Source: Cerioporus squamosus
Taxonomy: Eukaryota; Basidiomycota; Agaricomycetes; Polyporales; Polyporaceae
NCBI GenBank assembly: GCA_022592435.1
Contig: JABYQS010000003.1
Span: forward strand, 186,001 to 250,000
Direction: 5' to 3'
Length of the DNA: 64,000 bases
In this document: positions 48,294 through 59,666 of the stretch, one piece after another
Layout of the letters: each line of letters begins with the position of its first letter
How positions within the stretch are numbered: position 1 is the stretch's first letter
Position numbers and translations under genes: made by a program
Notes under the pieces: generated by a model
The model's input: only the letters and a program-made list of their open reading frames with translations
Databases searched by the model: none
Told to the model about the DNA's origin: nothing

Positions 48294-50102
48294 TTAGTAC
48301 TCGCCCTCCTCCTCGGCATCACCAGAGTCAGTGCCGACTTCCTGGTAGTCCCGTTCCAAGGCGGCGAGATCCTCACGTGCCTCGGAGAACTCACCCTGTG
48401 GAAGGCAGAGTTAGCGAGAGACGCCACTCAAGACGACATTTCGAACGTACCTCCTCCATACCCTCACCGACGTACCAGTGCACGAACGCACGCTTGGAGT
48501 ACAGAAGGTCAAACTTGTAGTCTGCACGTGTACACGGCCGTTAGAATATGAGCTCCCTCTGTATGAGATCACAACGTACCCAAACGGGACCAGGCAGCGG
48601 AGATGGCGGTGGTGCTGAAGGCAGAGTTGATCAGATATTGTCAAACTAACCTCGCGTGAACGCTTACTTCGAGAGCATGCACAAGCTGCGAGTGGTCTTG
48701 GCAAGGTCACCGCCGGGGACGCAAGCAGCGGGCTCGTTGCAGATACCGAGCTAATTTGGGACAAATTAAGAGAATACACTACGAGATGCCGCGCATATAC
48801 GTACCTTGAAACCGGTCAAGCACCAGTCGACGAACTGGATCGTCTTCTTGGTCTTGATGCTCGCGACGGCGGCCGAGGTGTCCTTGGGAACGACGTCGCC
48901 GCGGTAGAGGAGGCAGCAAGCCATGTACTTGCCCTCACGGGGGTCGCACTTGACCATCTGGTTGCCGGGCTCGAAGCACGAGAACGTCATCTCGGAGACA
49001 GTATTCTGCTCATGGTAAGCCTTGTCGGCAGAGATGAGGGGGGCAAAGCTGGCCACCGGGAAGTGGATACGAGGGAACGGCACCAGGTTGGTCTGGAACT
49101 CGTTCAGATCGACGTTCAGCGAGCCGTCGAAGCGCAGCGATGCCGTGATCGAGGAGACGACCTGAGCGATCAAGCGGTTGAGGTTGGTGAAGCTGGGCTG
49201 CGACACGTTGAGCTTGTTCTTGCAGATGTCGAAGATCGCCTCGTTATCAACCTGATGGCACGACGTCGCGTAATGAGACGACACATATCAGCGGTAAAAT
49301 ATGGGAAGAGTGACGCACCATGAACGAGCAGTCGGAGTGTTCGAGGGTCGTGTGCGTCGTCAGAACGGAGTTGTAGGGCTCGACGATCGAGCTCGACAGC
49401 TGGGGAGCGGGATAGACACAGAACTCCAGCTTCGACTTCTTGCCGTAATCGTTGGCGAGGCGCTCCATGAGCAGCGCACCGAAACCGGAGCCGGTTCCAC
49501 CGCCGAACGAGTGGAACACGAAGAAGCCCTGCAGACCCGTGCAGTTGTCCGCCAAACGGCGGATTTTGTCCATGACCGGGTCAATCAACTCCTTTCCGAC
49601 GGTGTAGTGACCACGAGCATCTGCCTCGCGACGCGTTGAGTGGATGTCGAAGGTGACGTAGGTTTTACAATAAGGACTCACAGTTGTTGGCCGCATCCTC
49701 CTTTCCAGAAATCATCGTCTCAGGGTGGAACAGGGCCCGGTACGGACCCGTCTTGACATCATCGATAGCGCCAGGCTCAAGATCGACGTAGAGCGAACGG
49801 GGAACGTACTTGCCCGAGCCAGTCTCGGAGAAGAACGTGGAGAAGCCACCGTCGTTGTGGGTCTTTGCGCTCTCACCAGGACGACCATCGGGCTGTAGTA
49901 TGTCAGGACGTAGATATGTCAACGGACAGATGAGGAAAGCTTTGGGGAAAATCGCGTACGTTCAGCCCATGCTCGAGCGTGTAAAGCTCCCCTGTTCCCA
50001 ATTAGAGCCTAATCAGTCAATACAGGCAACAGGTAACGTACAGCATGCATTTCCGATCTGAACACCGGCCTGCCCGACGTGTAGAGAGATAACTTCACGC
50101 AT
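48294..50102 (-). CDS. TUB1: Alpha-tubulin, copy 1
   Basis: Microtubule subunit, about 450 residues in nine exons. ATG at 50102 gives [20 protein letters not shown], typical of alpha- rather than beta-tubulin. The GTP-binding loop is in [20 protein letters not shown]. Other conserved stretches are [52 protein letters not shown] and [14 protein letters not shown]. The C-terminus is acidic and ends EEEGEY, keeping the terminal Tyr. Residue 41 is Lys (in GESAK), next to the classical acetylated Lys-40. In the usual VDWCPTGFK motif the Pro is Leu (DWCLTGFK, about residue 348). Introns lie after W21, N31 and later at five or six further positions, several absent from copy 2. Same strand as copy 2, 424 bp downstream. 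Confidence 0.96.
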
Positions 50103-50526
50103 GATGACGGAGACGGATGGGGGGAGATGACGGTTGGAGGAGAGGAGGGTCGCGACGAAGCAGTCGCGTCGAGGCTCAAATCTTGTCACCCGGTTCCGCG
50201 CTCAAGTCGTATCACAACACGTGTCTCCAGCGCTATCAACGGACCAATCATTAATCAGGCCCCATTGACACTCACCAAGGTCAACAATGAAAGTCGCTCC
50301 CACTGCCAGAAGGATTTCTCCATCCATAACGTGCAACGAATTCCAAGGATTACAACGGTAATATAAGGATGGTATGATTGTGAATGCTCAGCCTGGGAGC
50401 AAGTGGGATATCGATATGCGTGCTATGCGTGATTTCGTGACGAAGGGAGTATACCAGAGAACCAGCTACCAAATTACCATGGAGAGCAAAGCAAGAGCGA
50501 AGCTACGACGAACAGAGCCGATCCAC
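50103..50526. other. Intergenic region between the two alpha-tubulin genes
   Basis: Promoter of copy 1 and 3' end of copy 2. No separate gene found. Confidence 0.55.
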
Positions 50527-52221
50527 TCAGTACTCGCCAGCATCCTCAGCCTCGGCCGAGTCGATACCGACCTCCTCGTAGTCCTTCTCGAGGGCAGCGA
50601 GATCCTCCCGGGCCTCGGAGAACTCACCCTCCTCCATACCCTCACCGACATACCAGTGGACGAAGGCGCGCTTCGAGTAGAGGAGGTCGAACTTGTGGTC
50701 AAGACGGCTCCAGGCAGTTGAGATGGCAGTCGTGTTGGAGAGCATGCACAGACTGCGAGTGACCTTGGCCAGGTCGCCGCCGGGGATGTGCGCCGGGGGC
50801 TCGTTGCAGATACCGAGCTTGAAGCCAGTCGGGCACCAGTCGACGAATTGAATCGTGCGCTTAGTCTTGATGAGACTGACGGCAGCGTTCGTGTCCTTCG
50901 GGACAACGTCACCACGGTACAGCAGAGCGCAGGCCACTGAAACGACGGTCAGTACAGGGACAGCACAGCCAGAAAACATGGCACTTACTGTACTTGCCCT
51001 CGCGGGGATCGCACTTGACCATCTGGTTACCAGCCTCGAAGCAGGAGAAGGTCATGTCAATGACCGAGTTCTGCTCATGGTGGGCCTTCTCGGCGGAGAT
51101 GATGGGGGCAAACGTAGCGAGGGGGAAGTGGATACGGGGGAAGCTGCATGGAAGCGGAGTCAGACGCCGCCTTCTTCAATTCCGCGATGGAACACTTACG
51201 GAACCAAGTTGGTCTGGAACTCGTTCAAATCGACGTTGAGAGAACCGTCGAAACGAAGGGAAGCCGTGATGGAGGAGACGACCTGGGCAATGAGACGGTT
51301 GAGGTTCGTGAAGCTGGGCGACGAGATGTTCAAGCGCTTCTTGCAGATATCGTAAATGGCCTCGTTATCGACCATGAATGAACAGTCCGAGTGCTCCAGC
51401 GTTGTGTGAGTGGTGAGAACCGCGTTATAGGGCTCGACGACGGAGTTGGCCATTGTCGGGGCGGGGTACACACTGAACTCCAACTTCGACTTCTTGCCGT
51501 AGTCGGTGGAGAGTCGCTCGAGGACAAGCGCACCGAATCCGGAACCAGTTCCACCACCGAAGGAGTGGAAGACAAAGAAGCCCTGGAGCCCGTTGCAGTT
51601 GTCCGCCAGCCGGCGAACCTTGTCCATGACAAGGTCGATCTGTTCCTTGCCAATGGTGTAGTGACCACGAGCGTCTATGTGCGACTCAGACAAAGAATGC
51701 TTAAGTGCGATTAGAGTATCGCCACTCACAGTTGCTGGCAGCGTCTTCCTTGCCCGTCACAAGAGTCTCGGGGTGAAAGAGACTCCTGTAGGGACCGTTG
51801 CGAACCTCATCAATGACGTTGGGCTCAAGGTCGATGTACAGCGACCGAGGCACGTGCTTGCCGGAAGAGGTCTCCGAGAAGAAGGTGCTGAAGCCATCAT
51901 CGTGGTGGGATGGTGAGCTGTCCAGAAGGCGACCGTCATGCTGAAGACATCGTCAGCAAAGTGCCAGGGAAAGCGGGGATTGCACTCACGTCAAGACCGT
52001 GCTCAACGGTATACAGCTCCCCTGTAGTGCGGTAACAGTATCCGTCAGTCTTTCCGCATATAGTTATCTCGGGGAGGCGACACGACCGAGCGACGCGTCA
52101 ATCAGGTCGACAGTCACGGCTTGCGGGTGTGGGAGGGGTGAAAATGGATGGACAACTCACAGCAGGCGTTACCGATCTGCACACCAGCCTGACCAACGTG
52201 GACGGAGATGACTTCACGCAT
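50527..52221 (-). CDS. TUB1: Alpha-tubulin, copy 2
   Basis: Second alpha-tubulin, about 450 residues. ATG at 52221 gives [23 protein letters not shown] loop, [26 protein letters not shown] and [20 protein letters not shown] are all present, and [16 protein letters not shown] keeps the conserved Pro. The Lys-40 loop differs: residues 31-45 read [15 protein letters not shown], with no Lys. It ends EDAGEY. Intron layout differs from copy 1: the C-terminal half after about 50930 is one exon, there are introns after NLVP and before MACA, and no intron at SFM/VDN. Divergence in sequence and structure says the pair is old. Both copies appear intact, so they are likely differentially used isotypes, as in other Agaricomycetes. 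Confidence 0.96.
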
Positions 52222-52786
52222 CTTTTCGACGAGCAATCAAAGAACTGTGAAACTCTCTGTGAGCATTCAGCAGCATATCCGACGCGTCGTCACGACTCAC
52301 AGGGGTATTCGAGCGAGTCAAGGAAGAGGTCGAGAAAGACGACGCGCAAACGGGCGAGGGCGGAGGCTTTAAGTTTAGAAAGGGAAGATCCATGCTGACT
52401 TAGCAGTTCCCACACTCATCTTCCCATCTTTGGCCCGTACGCCTGCATCGAACCACCATGTTTCCGTGCGCATGCCACGCACAAACGGCGTGTAAGCTGA
52501 CAAGTATATAGCTATCAATCGGGTGAGCAGGGGGCCTCGGAGGCGAGGCATCGTGAAAGTGGAAACTCCATGCGAATTTGAACCAATTATGCCAGGCTGA
52601 TGATTTAGTATGCCCGTGGATATTTACATGTTCGAGGATTGTTGTGATAAATACTACATGAAAGTCTACGTGTATGAGGTGAGGGTGTCTATCTATCCAG
52701 TGATCGTGCGTAGTCCGTGCAGAGTGAAGGAATTGGAGAGGTATAAACAAACATAGGCTCAGCTACTGGGTACGAGGGTCTTCCCC
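52222..52786. other. Intergenic region upstream of alpha-tubulin 2
   Basis: Includes the copy 2 promoter. On the minus strand a pyrimidine-rich stretch lies near 52300-52370. A 5' UTR intron is possible but I cannot prove it. Confidence 0.5.
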
Positions 52787-55700
52787 TCACACGTCCGTCG
52801 GCGTAGTGGTGGAAGGTTCTCCGGAGGACGACGAGCCGAACTTGTTCCTCGTCGAACGCAAAGTCGACAACGTGTGCTTCTTCCCGACCTCGACCTTCTC
52901 ATCGACCTTCTTGGAGCTTTTGCGCATGAATAGTCTGAACAGAGAGGGTCAGAAACAGGTCGCTCATGGAATGCGCGAAACTCACTCGACCAAAGATTGC
53001 CACATGCGCAGACCATGCATAGGTATCAACTGCGTATGAACTTGCTGCTCGGACACCGACTGTTGAGGAGGCTTGAGAGGGTGGTCGCGGGGATCGAACA
53101 CGGCGCGGACAGCGTCGGAGGTCTTGAGCTTGGCTACGTAGCGGTGTGTGACTGGTGGACTGTAGTAGACGGTCTTCTTCAGCAACGCCACCGCTTCAGC
53201 CTGCGGAGGTCGTTAGTTCGTTTGGATAGACAGCAAGTTCGCTCCGCCTCACAGTATCCCTCCTCTTGGCAATTGCGGTCGGAGGGGGTCGCTCGTCCTT
53301 GAGGTCCAGCGGTCCTGTACGTCAGAACATTGGGTACGTCAACTCCAACAGTGAAGAAGACGACAAGCATACCCCAGCGTTTCTGAGACTGAATGTCTCC
53401 TGTAGACAGATGGGACGCCCCATCTGGGATGGAGACTCTGGAACTCTGGGGCGTCAACTCGTCATGGATCAGACCCTGCTCCCGGGCGTGGTCCAGCAAC
53501 CGCTGCGCCTTCGCCTCGTAGTGCTTTCGCTTCCGGATGACACGGTCAGCTGTGCGCTTGTATCTCCTGTCCCATTCCTCTTGCCCCTCCAGCCAGCGGC
53601 GAACAGGGAGCTCCTTGATGACCCCGATTTGCTGTGTCGGAATCCTGAGGGCCTCAATCTCCTCAACGGGCTCCATTGGGCGAACGTTGCCCATTACATC
53701 TACACGCTCTCTGATCATGAACACAGCCGGGATGTCCTGGGCAACATCAGTAAACGTATGGGGACTGCGATGACTGCATACCTCTCCGCTACACTCGGAA
53801 GATCCCGCCTCAGCTCGCGCCGGTAACTTCTCAGCAAAGCCGTGATTGACCTCTTGCTCTGCCTTCTCCTCGTTAGAGCGATACTTGTCAATCTCTGACC
53901 GAGTTGGGCTGAGGTGGGGCTCTGCTGGGTCAGGGGTCTTCTCCGACGGACGTCGCCGCCGGTCGCGCTTGTGAAGAGGCTCTGTGTCGGAAATCTGGGA
54001 TGGCGGCCTATGCAGCTCAGGGAAAGGGTTACGCTCCAGGTGCGCTTCGGAGTTGTCGATGACATGTTTCACGAATTGTGTTATCGCACGATACGCGTAC
54101 TTCGCCTACAACAAAGTGAGGCGAGAGCCGGGGCCTTCAATTGCGTGACGCACCGGTTCAGTGAACGTGAAGACCGTCAACACATGACACATGTCTGTAC
54201 GGATTGTTGTCAACGAACAATCAAGACAATATAGAGGCAACACTTGACCATCGAAGACCTGGAGATGGACCTAGAGGAATTTTTGTGGTCAGAGAAAGCT
54301 GCGTTTCGCATATCAATGATACCCCTACTTTCGTGGGGGTCTGGAATTTCTCAGCATTCTCCTTCTGCCGATGTCCTTCACGAAGGACCCCCTTCCGAGT
54401 TGGGTACTCCTTGGGATGTGCCGCTTTGTGAGCAAGGTATATGATCTCGTCCCGGAGACATTCCCCGTTCCCCGCGATGATATAGAGAGGACAGAGGTTC
54501 CCCAGCGACGATTGCAAAACTGGCGAGACAAGGGGGTGTGAAAGCTGCCTGATGTATATGGTCAGACACTACGTATGAGTAAACTCCGGCCTCTACACAC
54601 GACGTACTCAGTGGTAGCATACAGCTGTATCTGCGCCCGCAACTCCAACGGCGTAGCATTTGGATCTTGCATCAGGACTTTGGGGGGCTTCGGTTCCCAG
54701 GAGTCGAAGTCTAGGTCCTGATCGCTCTCATGCTTCGGTTCGTGACTTGATACTGGAGTATCCGCCGGAGTAGTACCACCGTTCGTAGTGTCCACACTGC
54801 CCTCCTCTTGCATCTCCTGTTGCGTAGGAGCCGCAGCGCCGTCCGAGTAGTCCTTCAAATCGGCTGAGTGTACTTCCTCCCCACGCTCTGCAGTCTGCTT
54901 CAGCCGCTGGCTGACTTGGTCCGCCACTTCGCCAGCGTCCGGCTTAAGCTTGTCAGCATGACCAGGTTGTGGAGGCGGGTCAGTCTGCGTGGGGACGACC
55001 CGCGTATAGCCACCCTCCGCCTTCACGTGCACAGGCCAGGTTGGTGATGGTTTGTGGATAAACCCGTGAGGAGGGATGATGTCCTAGAAGGCAGCATGTG
55101 AACAGAGGCGCTATCAAGAGTCAAAACGCGCGCACACACCGTCGCACTGTTGTTCATCACGCTGGGGAAGCTGTGCGTCAGGTCGACCCATGGACTGATC
55201 AGGACCGCCCCGGCAGGCTGGGGAAGTCCCAGGTCTCGCAATACAGTGAGCGCTGTAAGGCACAGTGCAGCCCCTGCTGAGTCTCCCGCGAAAACCATCT
55301 TGGAGGGTGGAACAGGCTTGTGCACGGATCCAGGAGGCGGCGACGTCAGATAGAAATCTGAGCATGCCTGTTTAGTGACTCGCATTTGCGATGCGTGGCC
55401 GTCTGATACTCACAGGCAGCTAGGACGTCTTGGAGTGGGCAAGGCCAGGGGTATTGCGGTGCCTTCCTGCAGCGAATCGGCGATCAGAGGGCAAATGGCA
55501 TCCCCATGACATCGCCGCAACGCACCGGTAGTTCACGGCGAACGCTCGTCCTCGCATTTTCCTGGCTATGAAGGAGCGGCAGTGCATGTGAGCGCGAAAT
55601 GCAAGCACTGACGTCATGTTTCACCTACCATAGCGTATAATCTGGTACCGGTGGGTGTCTGTACTGGGTGAGTAGCTAGCAACTTCCCCATGAGAGACTC

Positions 55701-56517
55701 TAAACGTACTGATTGAGCCCCAGAAGTAAGCACCTTCGGAGAGCTCTAATTAGGTGGTGTATTATGAATCACACGGCCAGAACTAACCTCCATGTACATA
55801 AAGCTACGACGCGTCGTTAGTAGTGAGAAAGCTTTCGGATGAGGAGCTCACCATCACTCTGTCCAGATGCTCCATGCGCAAAGTAGTCTTCTCTTCCTCC
55901 GTGTAGGCGTCGTCTTCGGAAAACGAACGATCATCGAGGTATTCCTTCTCGGTAATCCATTCGGAGTCAATCCAGTCAAGTCCGCGAACTTGCCACCATC
56001 TTTCGCCCCCGACGACGCGCTTCAGCTCCTCAGGACCGAACCAATCGATGAGCGCATCTGCAGCCTGATTGCAAGATGCCCAGGGGATCTTCACGGGCAC
56101 GATTGCGCACCAATAAGGTGCAGGAACATGGGTATTCGTGCTGAAATCGAAGTCAGTCCGCTGCGAGTCGTTCAGGCGGACACGCCACGTACAATGCTTG
56201 CAAAGACTCGACGGTGTTCTTGGTGCCCAGTTCTATGAAGGCCTTGACGATGTGGAAAGCCCTAAGAAGATACTCGCACTATGCACGGCTTTGGTGAAGA
56301 TGAGGGCACACACTCGTCATAGAAGAGGTCGTCCCAAGCTTCTTCGGACTTATCTCCATCCTTGAGCTTAATCCCTTTGCGCTTGGAATGCTTGAAGAAT
56401 GTCTTGATTACGACTGGGCCAGAGAGACTGGTTAAGGGACGACGGGGCAGTAGTTTCCGCGCGAGACGCCGCACCAGGGGTTATGTGGATGGCGGCGGAA
56501 GTGGTCGTGACTGGCAT
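52787..56517 (-). CDS. Alpha/beta-hydrolase fold-3 protein with long C-terminal extension
   Basis: Predicted lipase/esterase-like protein of roughly 850 residues in about 12 exons. Exon 1 (ATG 56517) is MPVTTTSAAIHITP; a 61-nt intron then joins to VVIKTFFKHSKRKGIKL. The oxyanion motif reads LYVHGGAYFWGSINTHRYQ after two splices. The nucleophile is in KMVFAGDSAGAALCL (GDSAG), the probable Asp in CLRDEIIYLAHKA and the His in FDGMCHVLTVF. An insert of about 130 Pro/Glu/Asp-rich residues (near 54640-55030) splits the fold. Downstream, about 250 residues form a charged, Arg/Glu-rich extension outside the hydrolase domain (LERNPFPELHRPPSQI, VRPMEPVEEIEALRIPTQQI, KLKTSDAVRAVFDPRDHPLK), ending PSTTTPTDV. 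No signal peptide is evident, so it is probably cytosolic or membrane-peripheral. Substrate unknown. Confidence 0.85.
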
Positions 56518-57045
56518 TGCAAACAGGCGTTGTTGTGATAAAGAGAGACAGGACTAGATATGTGGGATAGCGTAGAGGGTATGCGGGGGAAGAGAAACGA
56601 ACATGTCGCGTGAAGGACAGTCTATAAGTATGTGCTCATGACAGTCTCAGCCACTGGCGCCCGCACGACACGGTGGAGCCCGCCACGCGAGCTTAACGCA
56701 CGAACGTCACCGTACACACGTGTGCTGCGGTCCGTAACACACAGAGACAAACCCACGAAGTACTTCGCAAAGTAGCATAGTGGATTGGAAACGCGACAAA
56801 GCGGGAGAGACTAAGCGAGTATAGTAGAGTACAAATTGGGACTAACTACCGCAAGATCATGATGGGGTTACAACAGACAACAGGACAAGCGGTGAGGATG
56901 GTAAGGGAACAGAACTTGAAGGAGCAGAGATGTAAGAGCATTGTCGGCGAGACGTCTAAGTAATAGCGAAAGGCAATCGTCATCCATCTAGGAATGCCAA
57001 GTGAGGGTGTTGGGATTATTAGTCGTTCATTCAGTAGGATGAAGT
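56518..57045. other. Intergenic region, hydrolase promoter
   Basis: Upstream of the hydrolase gene and 3' of the phosphatase, both minus strand. TATA-like bases near 56622-56628 on the minus strand. No gene. Confidence 0.45.
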
Positions 57046-57975
57046 TCAGCGACGGGAACTGCCTTGGCCCTGTTGCTGGAGGTAGCGGTCGATCTTCTGG
57101 CGCCATTTCACGTATATGCCTTCGTTGGGAGACGGGTTGTATTGACAAAGACCGAAGAGGACCAGCTGTTCCTGCAATGGATGTGAGGCGCATGATTGCC
57201 AATGTCGGTGCAAGTGCGTACCTGGAAGCCAGGAATAATCCAGACTTGCTCGCGCGCTATCACCGCGTTAGACGTGTTGAATCAAAGCGCAGAATGGTGC
57301 AAATACCTCTGCGAACAATCTCCATAGCCTCGCTAGCTTCGATGCGCCGGGAGTACATGACTAGACGAGAATCGAGATTAGCTCGGGGCTTGCAGAGACC
57401 GGAAACGATCGGGCACTCACGATACGCAGCGACGACAGTGGCACTGCGAGACAGGCCTTGGACGCAATGCACGAGGACAACCCCGCCCATACTGATAGCC
57501 TCGTGAATGAAGCGGCAGGCTACGGGCATGTGGATGAGCAAATCGGCATAGTCGACGTCCTCGACGCGGATGCGGATATGGCGAATGCCAGAGGCCGGGT
57601 TGTCCGCCGGGATGGGCTCGGAGCCAACGGAGACGATGTGCGTGATACGTCTATCTGCGAGCGTCCTAGGAGAAATGGCAGCGTCGATCCTGAAGGAAAG
57701 GGTGGAAGTTCCATTAGAGAAGACTGTCAGTGGGAAGCGGTGTCTTGTCCACTTACGTGCCCAAATAGAGCTTTCCCTCTATGATGGCGTTGATATTTCT
57801 CCAGACCATCCTGAAGCTTGTCCGTGTACTGCTCGCTGGTTACCTGTCGCGCTGGGCGAGTTCTTCTTGTCGCGTTGCCGGACTGGAGAGTGTCCGTCGG
57901 CACATGCTGGGTTTTGTAGTCTCCGCCCCCCGGCGGTCGCGCTGTGCTCCCGCCGGGTACAGCGACGAGGCTCAT
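57046..57975 (-). CDS. Dual-specificity protein phosphatase
   Basis: Cysteine-based phosphatase of about 220 residues in five exons. The N-terminal exon (from ATG 57975) is MSLVAVPGGSTARPPGGGDY plus a helix-forming segment (LQDGLEKYQRHHRGKALFGH). The next gives FRIDAAISPRTLADRRITHI and the SVGSEPIPADNPASGIRHIR stretch, then VEDVDYADLLIHMPVACRFI. The active-site loop is VLVHCVQGLSRSATVVAAYL, matching HCxxGxxRS. Downstream is LMYSRRIEASEAMEIVRRAR, VWIIPGFQEQLVLFGLCQYN, and a basic tail ending GSSRR. Residues are as expected for an active DUSP. It is closest to fungal/atypical DUSPs of Yvh1 or DUSP12-like size but lacks a zinc tail. Substrate unknown. Confidence 0.9.
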
Positions 57976-59666
57976 TCGCGGTGGATTGGATGGCCGGAAA
58001 CATAACTCGCGTCATGGCAGTTGCTGAGTGCAGGGCGGTACACGCTGCACAGCCAAACTCTACTCGTACGGCGCCGAGTTGGCGCACGTGAGCGCGTACG
58101 CCCGAAGCGCCCCACGTGTCGTCTGAGCTTGTCCGCCAACGTCATTGCTCTGCCTGTTCTGCCATCCCGCCGCCGTCCGCTCGTCCATAACTCTCTGAAG
58201 CTGTAGCCGTGCTGTGTTTCGTCTCCCTCGGCAGTTGCTCTCAAATGTCCACTTCGTACGAATGCCTGCATCCCATCCTCGAGGCACCACTCTGAAATGG
58301 CTCCATGCGGTACGCAATCCGCATGTCTCTCCTCCGGAGAAGTCTGGTTATACTAGTATCATGACACACGGCTGATCGTGCGCAACTAGATCCATCAAAG
58401 TTAGACTTCTGCGCGCGCGACTGTCGTACCAACCGTGGACGAGAAGCGAACCTGGCTCTGCTTCCTGTCACAATCTGCCAAATCTCGACGAGATGCATCT
58501 CGGTGACTAGTCATTATCTGCGAGACGGTCGTCGCGCGATCAATTAACCAGTGAATTGAATGTCTGAACCACTAGGCACGAACTCGACGCTTTCCCCTTG
58601 CGCTTCTTTGCATAACGCTGAGACGCGTGCCTCAGCTCTAACCTTTCTCAAGCACCGGCGATATGTCTCCACGGTCCGTCTATGATGCCACTGGCGTGGA
58701 TACCCACTGCGTCGCCAGATATCGCTTCAGCACTTCGTACTCCTCCGAAGCGTTTACTGCTTTGCCTCGTGTGTTGAACCCTCGCCCTCGGGTGACCGGA
58801 ATGAGTCGAGCTGAGAGATGCGTTCTCGCCGTACCCGCGGAAGAGATCCACCTCCGCTTGTCCAATTGTCTGACCATTCCTGCACATCGCATTGCATTTA
58901 GGTGTATAGGGAATGAAGCGAGTCCTCGAGGAAGAGGCTGTATGAGGAGGCAGTGACTTCTCGAACCTAGTTACTATATATGGTAAGGGCTTGACCGTAC
59001 ACTCCGGAGGTACTTCTGCCGGGTGCTTGAACAACCTGTCTGTTGCTTGTACGCAGATCGTTCGCAGCCCTGCCGTCACTGTTGGTTGCACTCAGGAGGT
59101 AAAGAGATGGGTAGCATGTGGTCCTCTCAGATATTCTCCAGGATGCCTCTTCGATTCGGGGATTACAGCCTTCTCAGTATCTCCATTTGTGATTTGTCTC
59201 AGGCCCCTCAGTGGACAAATCGAGACCAAGAAGCGGTACTTGGATTTTAGCATCGGTGTTCTGTAGGTACGGTCCAGGAGCTGTTTCGAAATACCAAGAA
59301 ACAGGTACTGACAGGTGAGCATCGCGGTACCGCGACCATGACAGCGAACCAAGGCCCTGATCCGTAACTATACTGACATACTTCACGGTTAACAGACTCA
59401 TCGCGTACAGACTGAGACTAAGATAACCATAGCGAAACTGCTGGTGATAACAATAAATATGCTCAATACATGACGCCACTCCAGTCGCGTATATGCTACT
59501 TGTGGTACAGTCTGTGTAGATGCGGCCAATTAAAGTATCGTCGTCCTGTCCCGGCTGCAGCCGAAAATGAACATGTGTAAGCCACTGGCGCAGATCGATA
59601 GAGGCAAGAGACTGGCAACTCACTTCATGAATTAGTGCGTGACACAATGCGTGGTATAAGGACTAA
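57976..59666. other. Gene-free 1.7 kb stretch
   Basis: Unusually long gap for this dense window. A plus-strand open frame at 58663-58956 and a minus-strand frame over 58648-59091 overlap each other and show no family motif. No repeat ends or RNA gene recognised. It should contain the phosphatase promoter at its left end. Confidence 0.5.

Noticed and set aside
53405..53425. Inverted repeat CAGATGGG...CCCATCTG
   Set aside because: Short and inside hydrolase coding sequence; likely chance.
58648..59091. Minus-strand frame of about 147 codons
   Set aside because: Overlaps an equally open plus-strand frame, no conserved motif.
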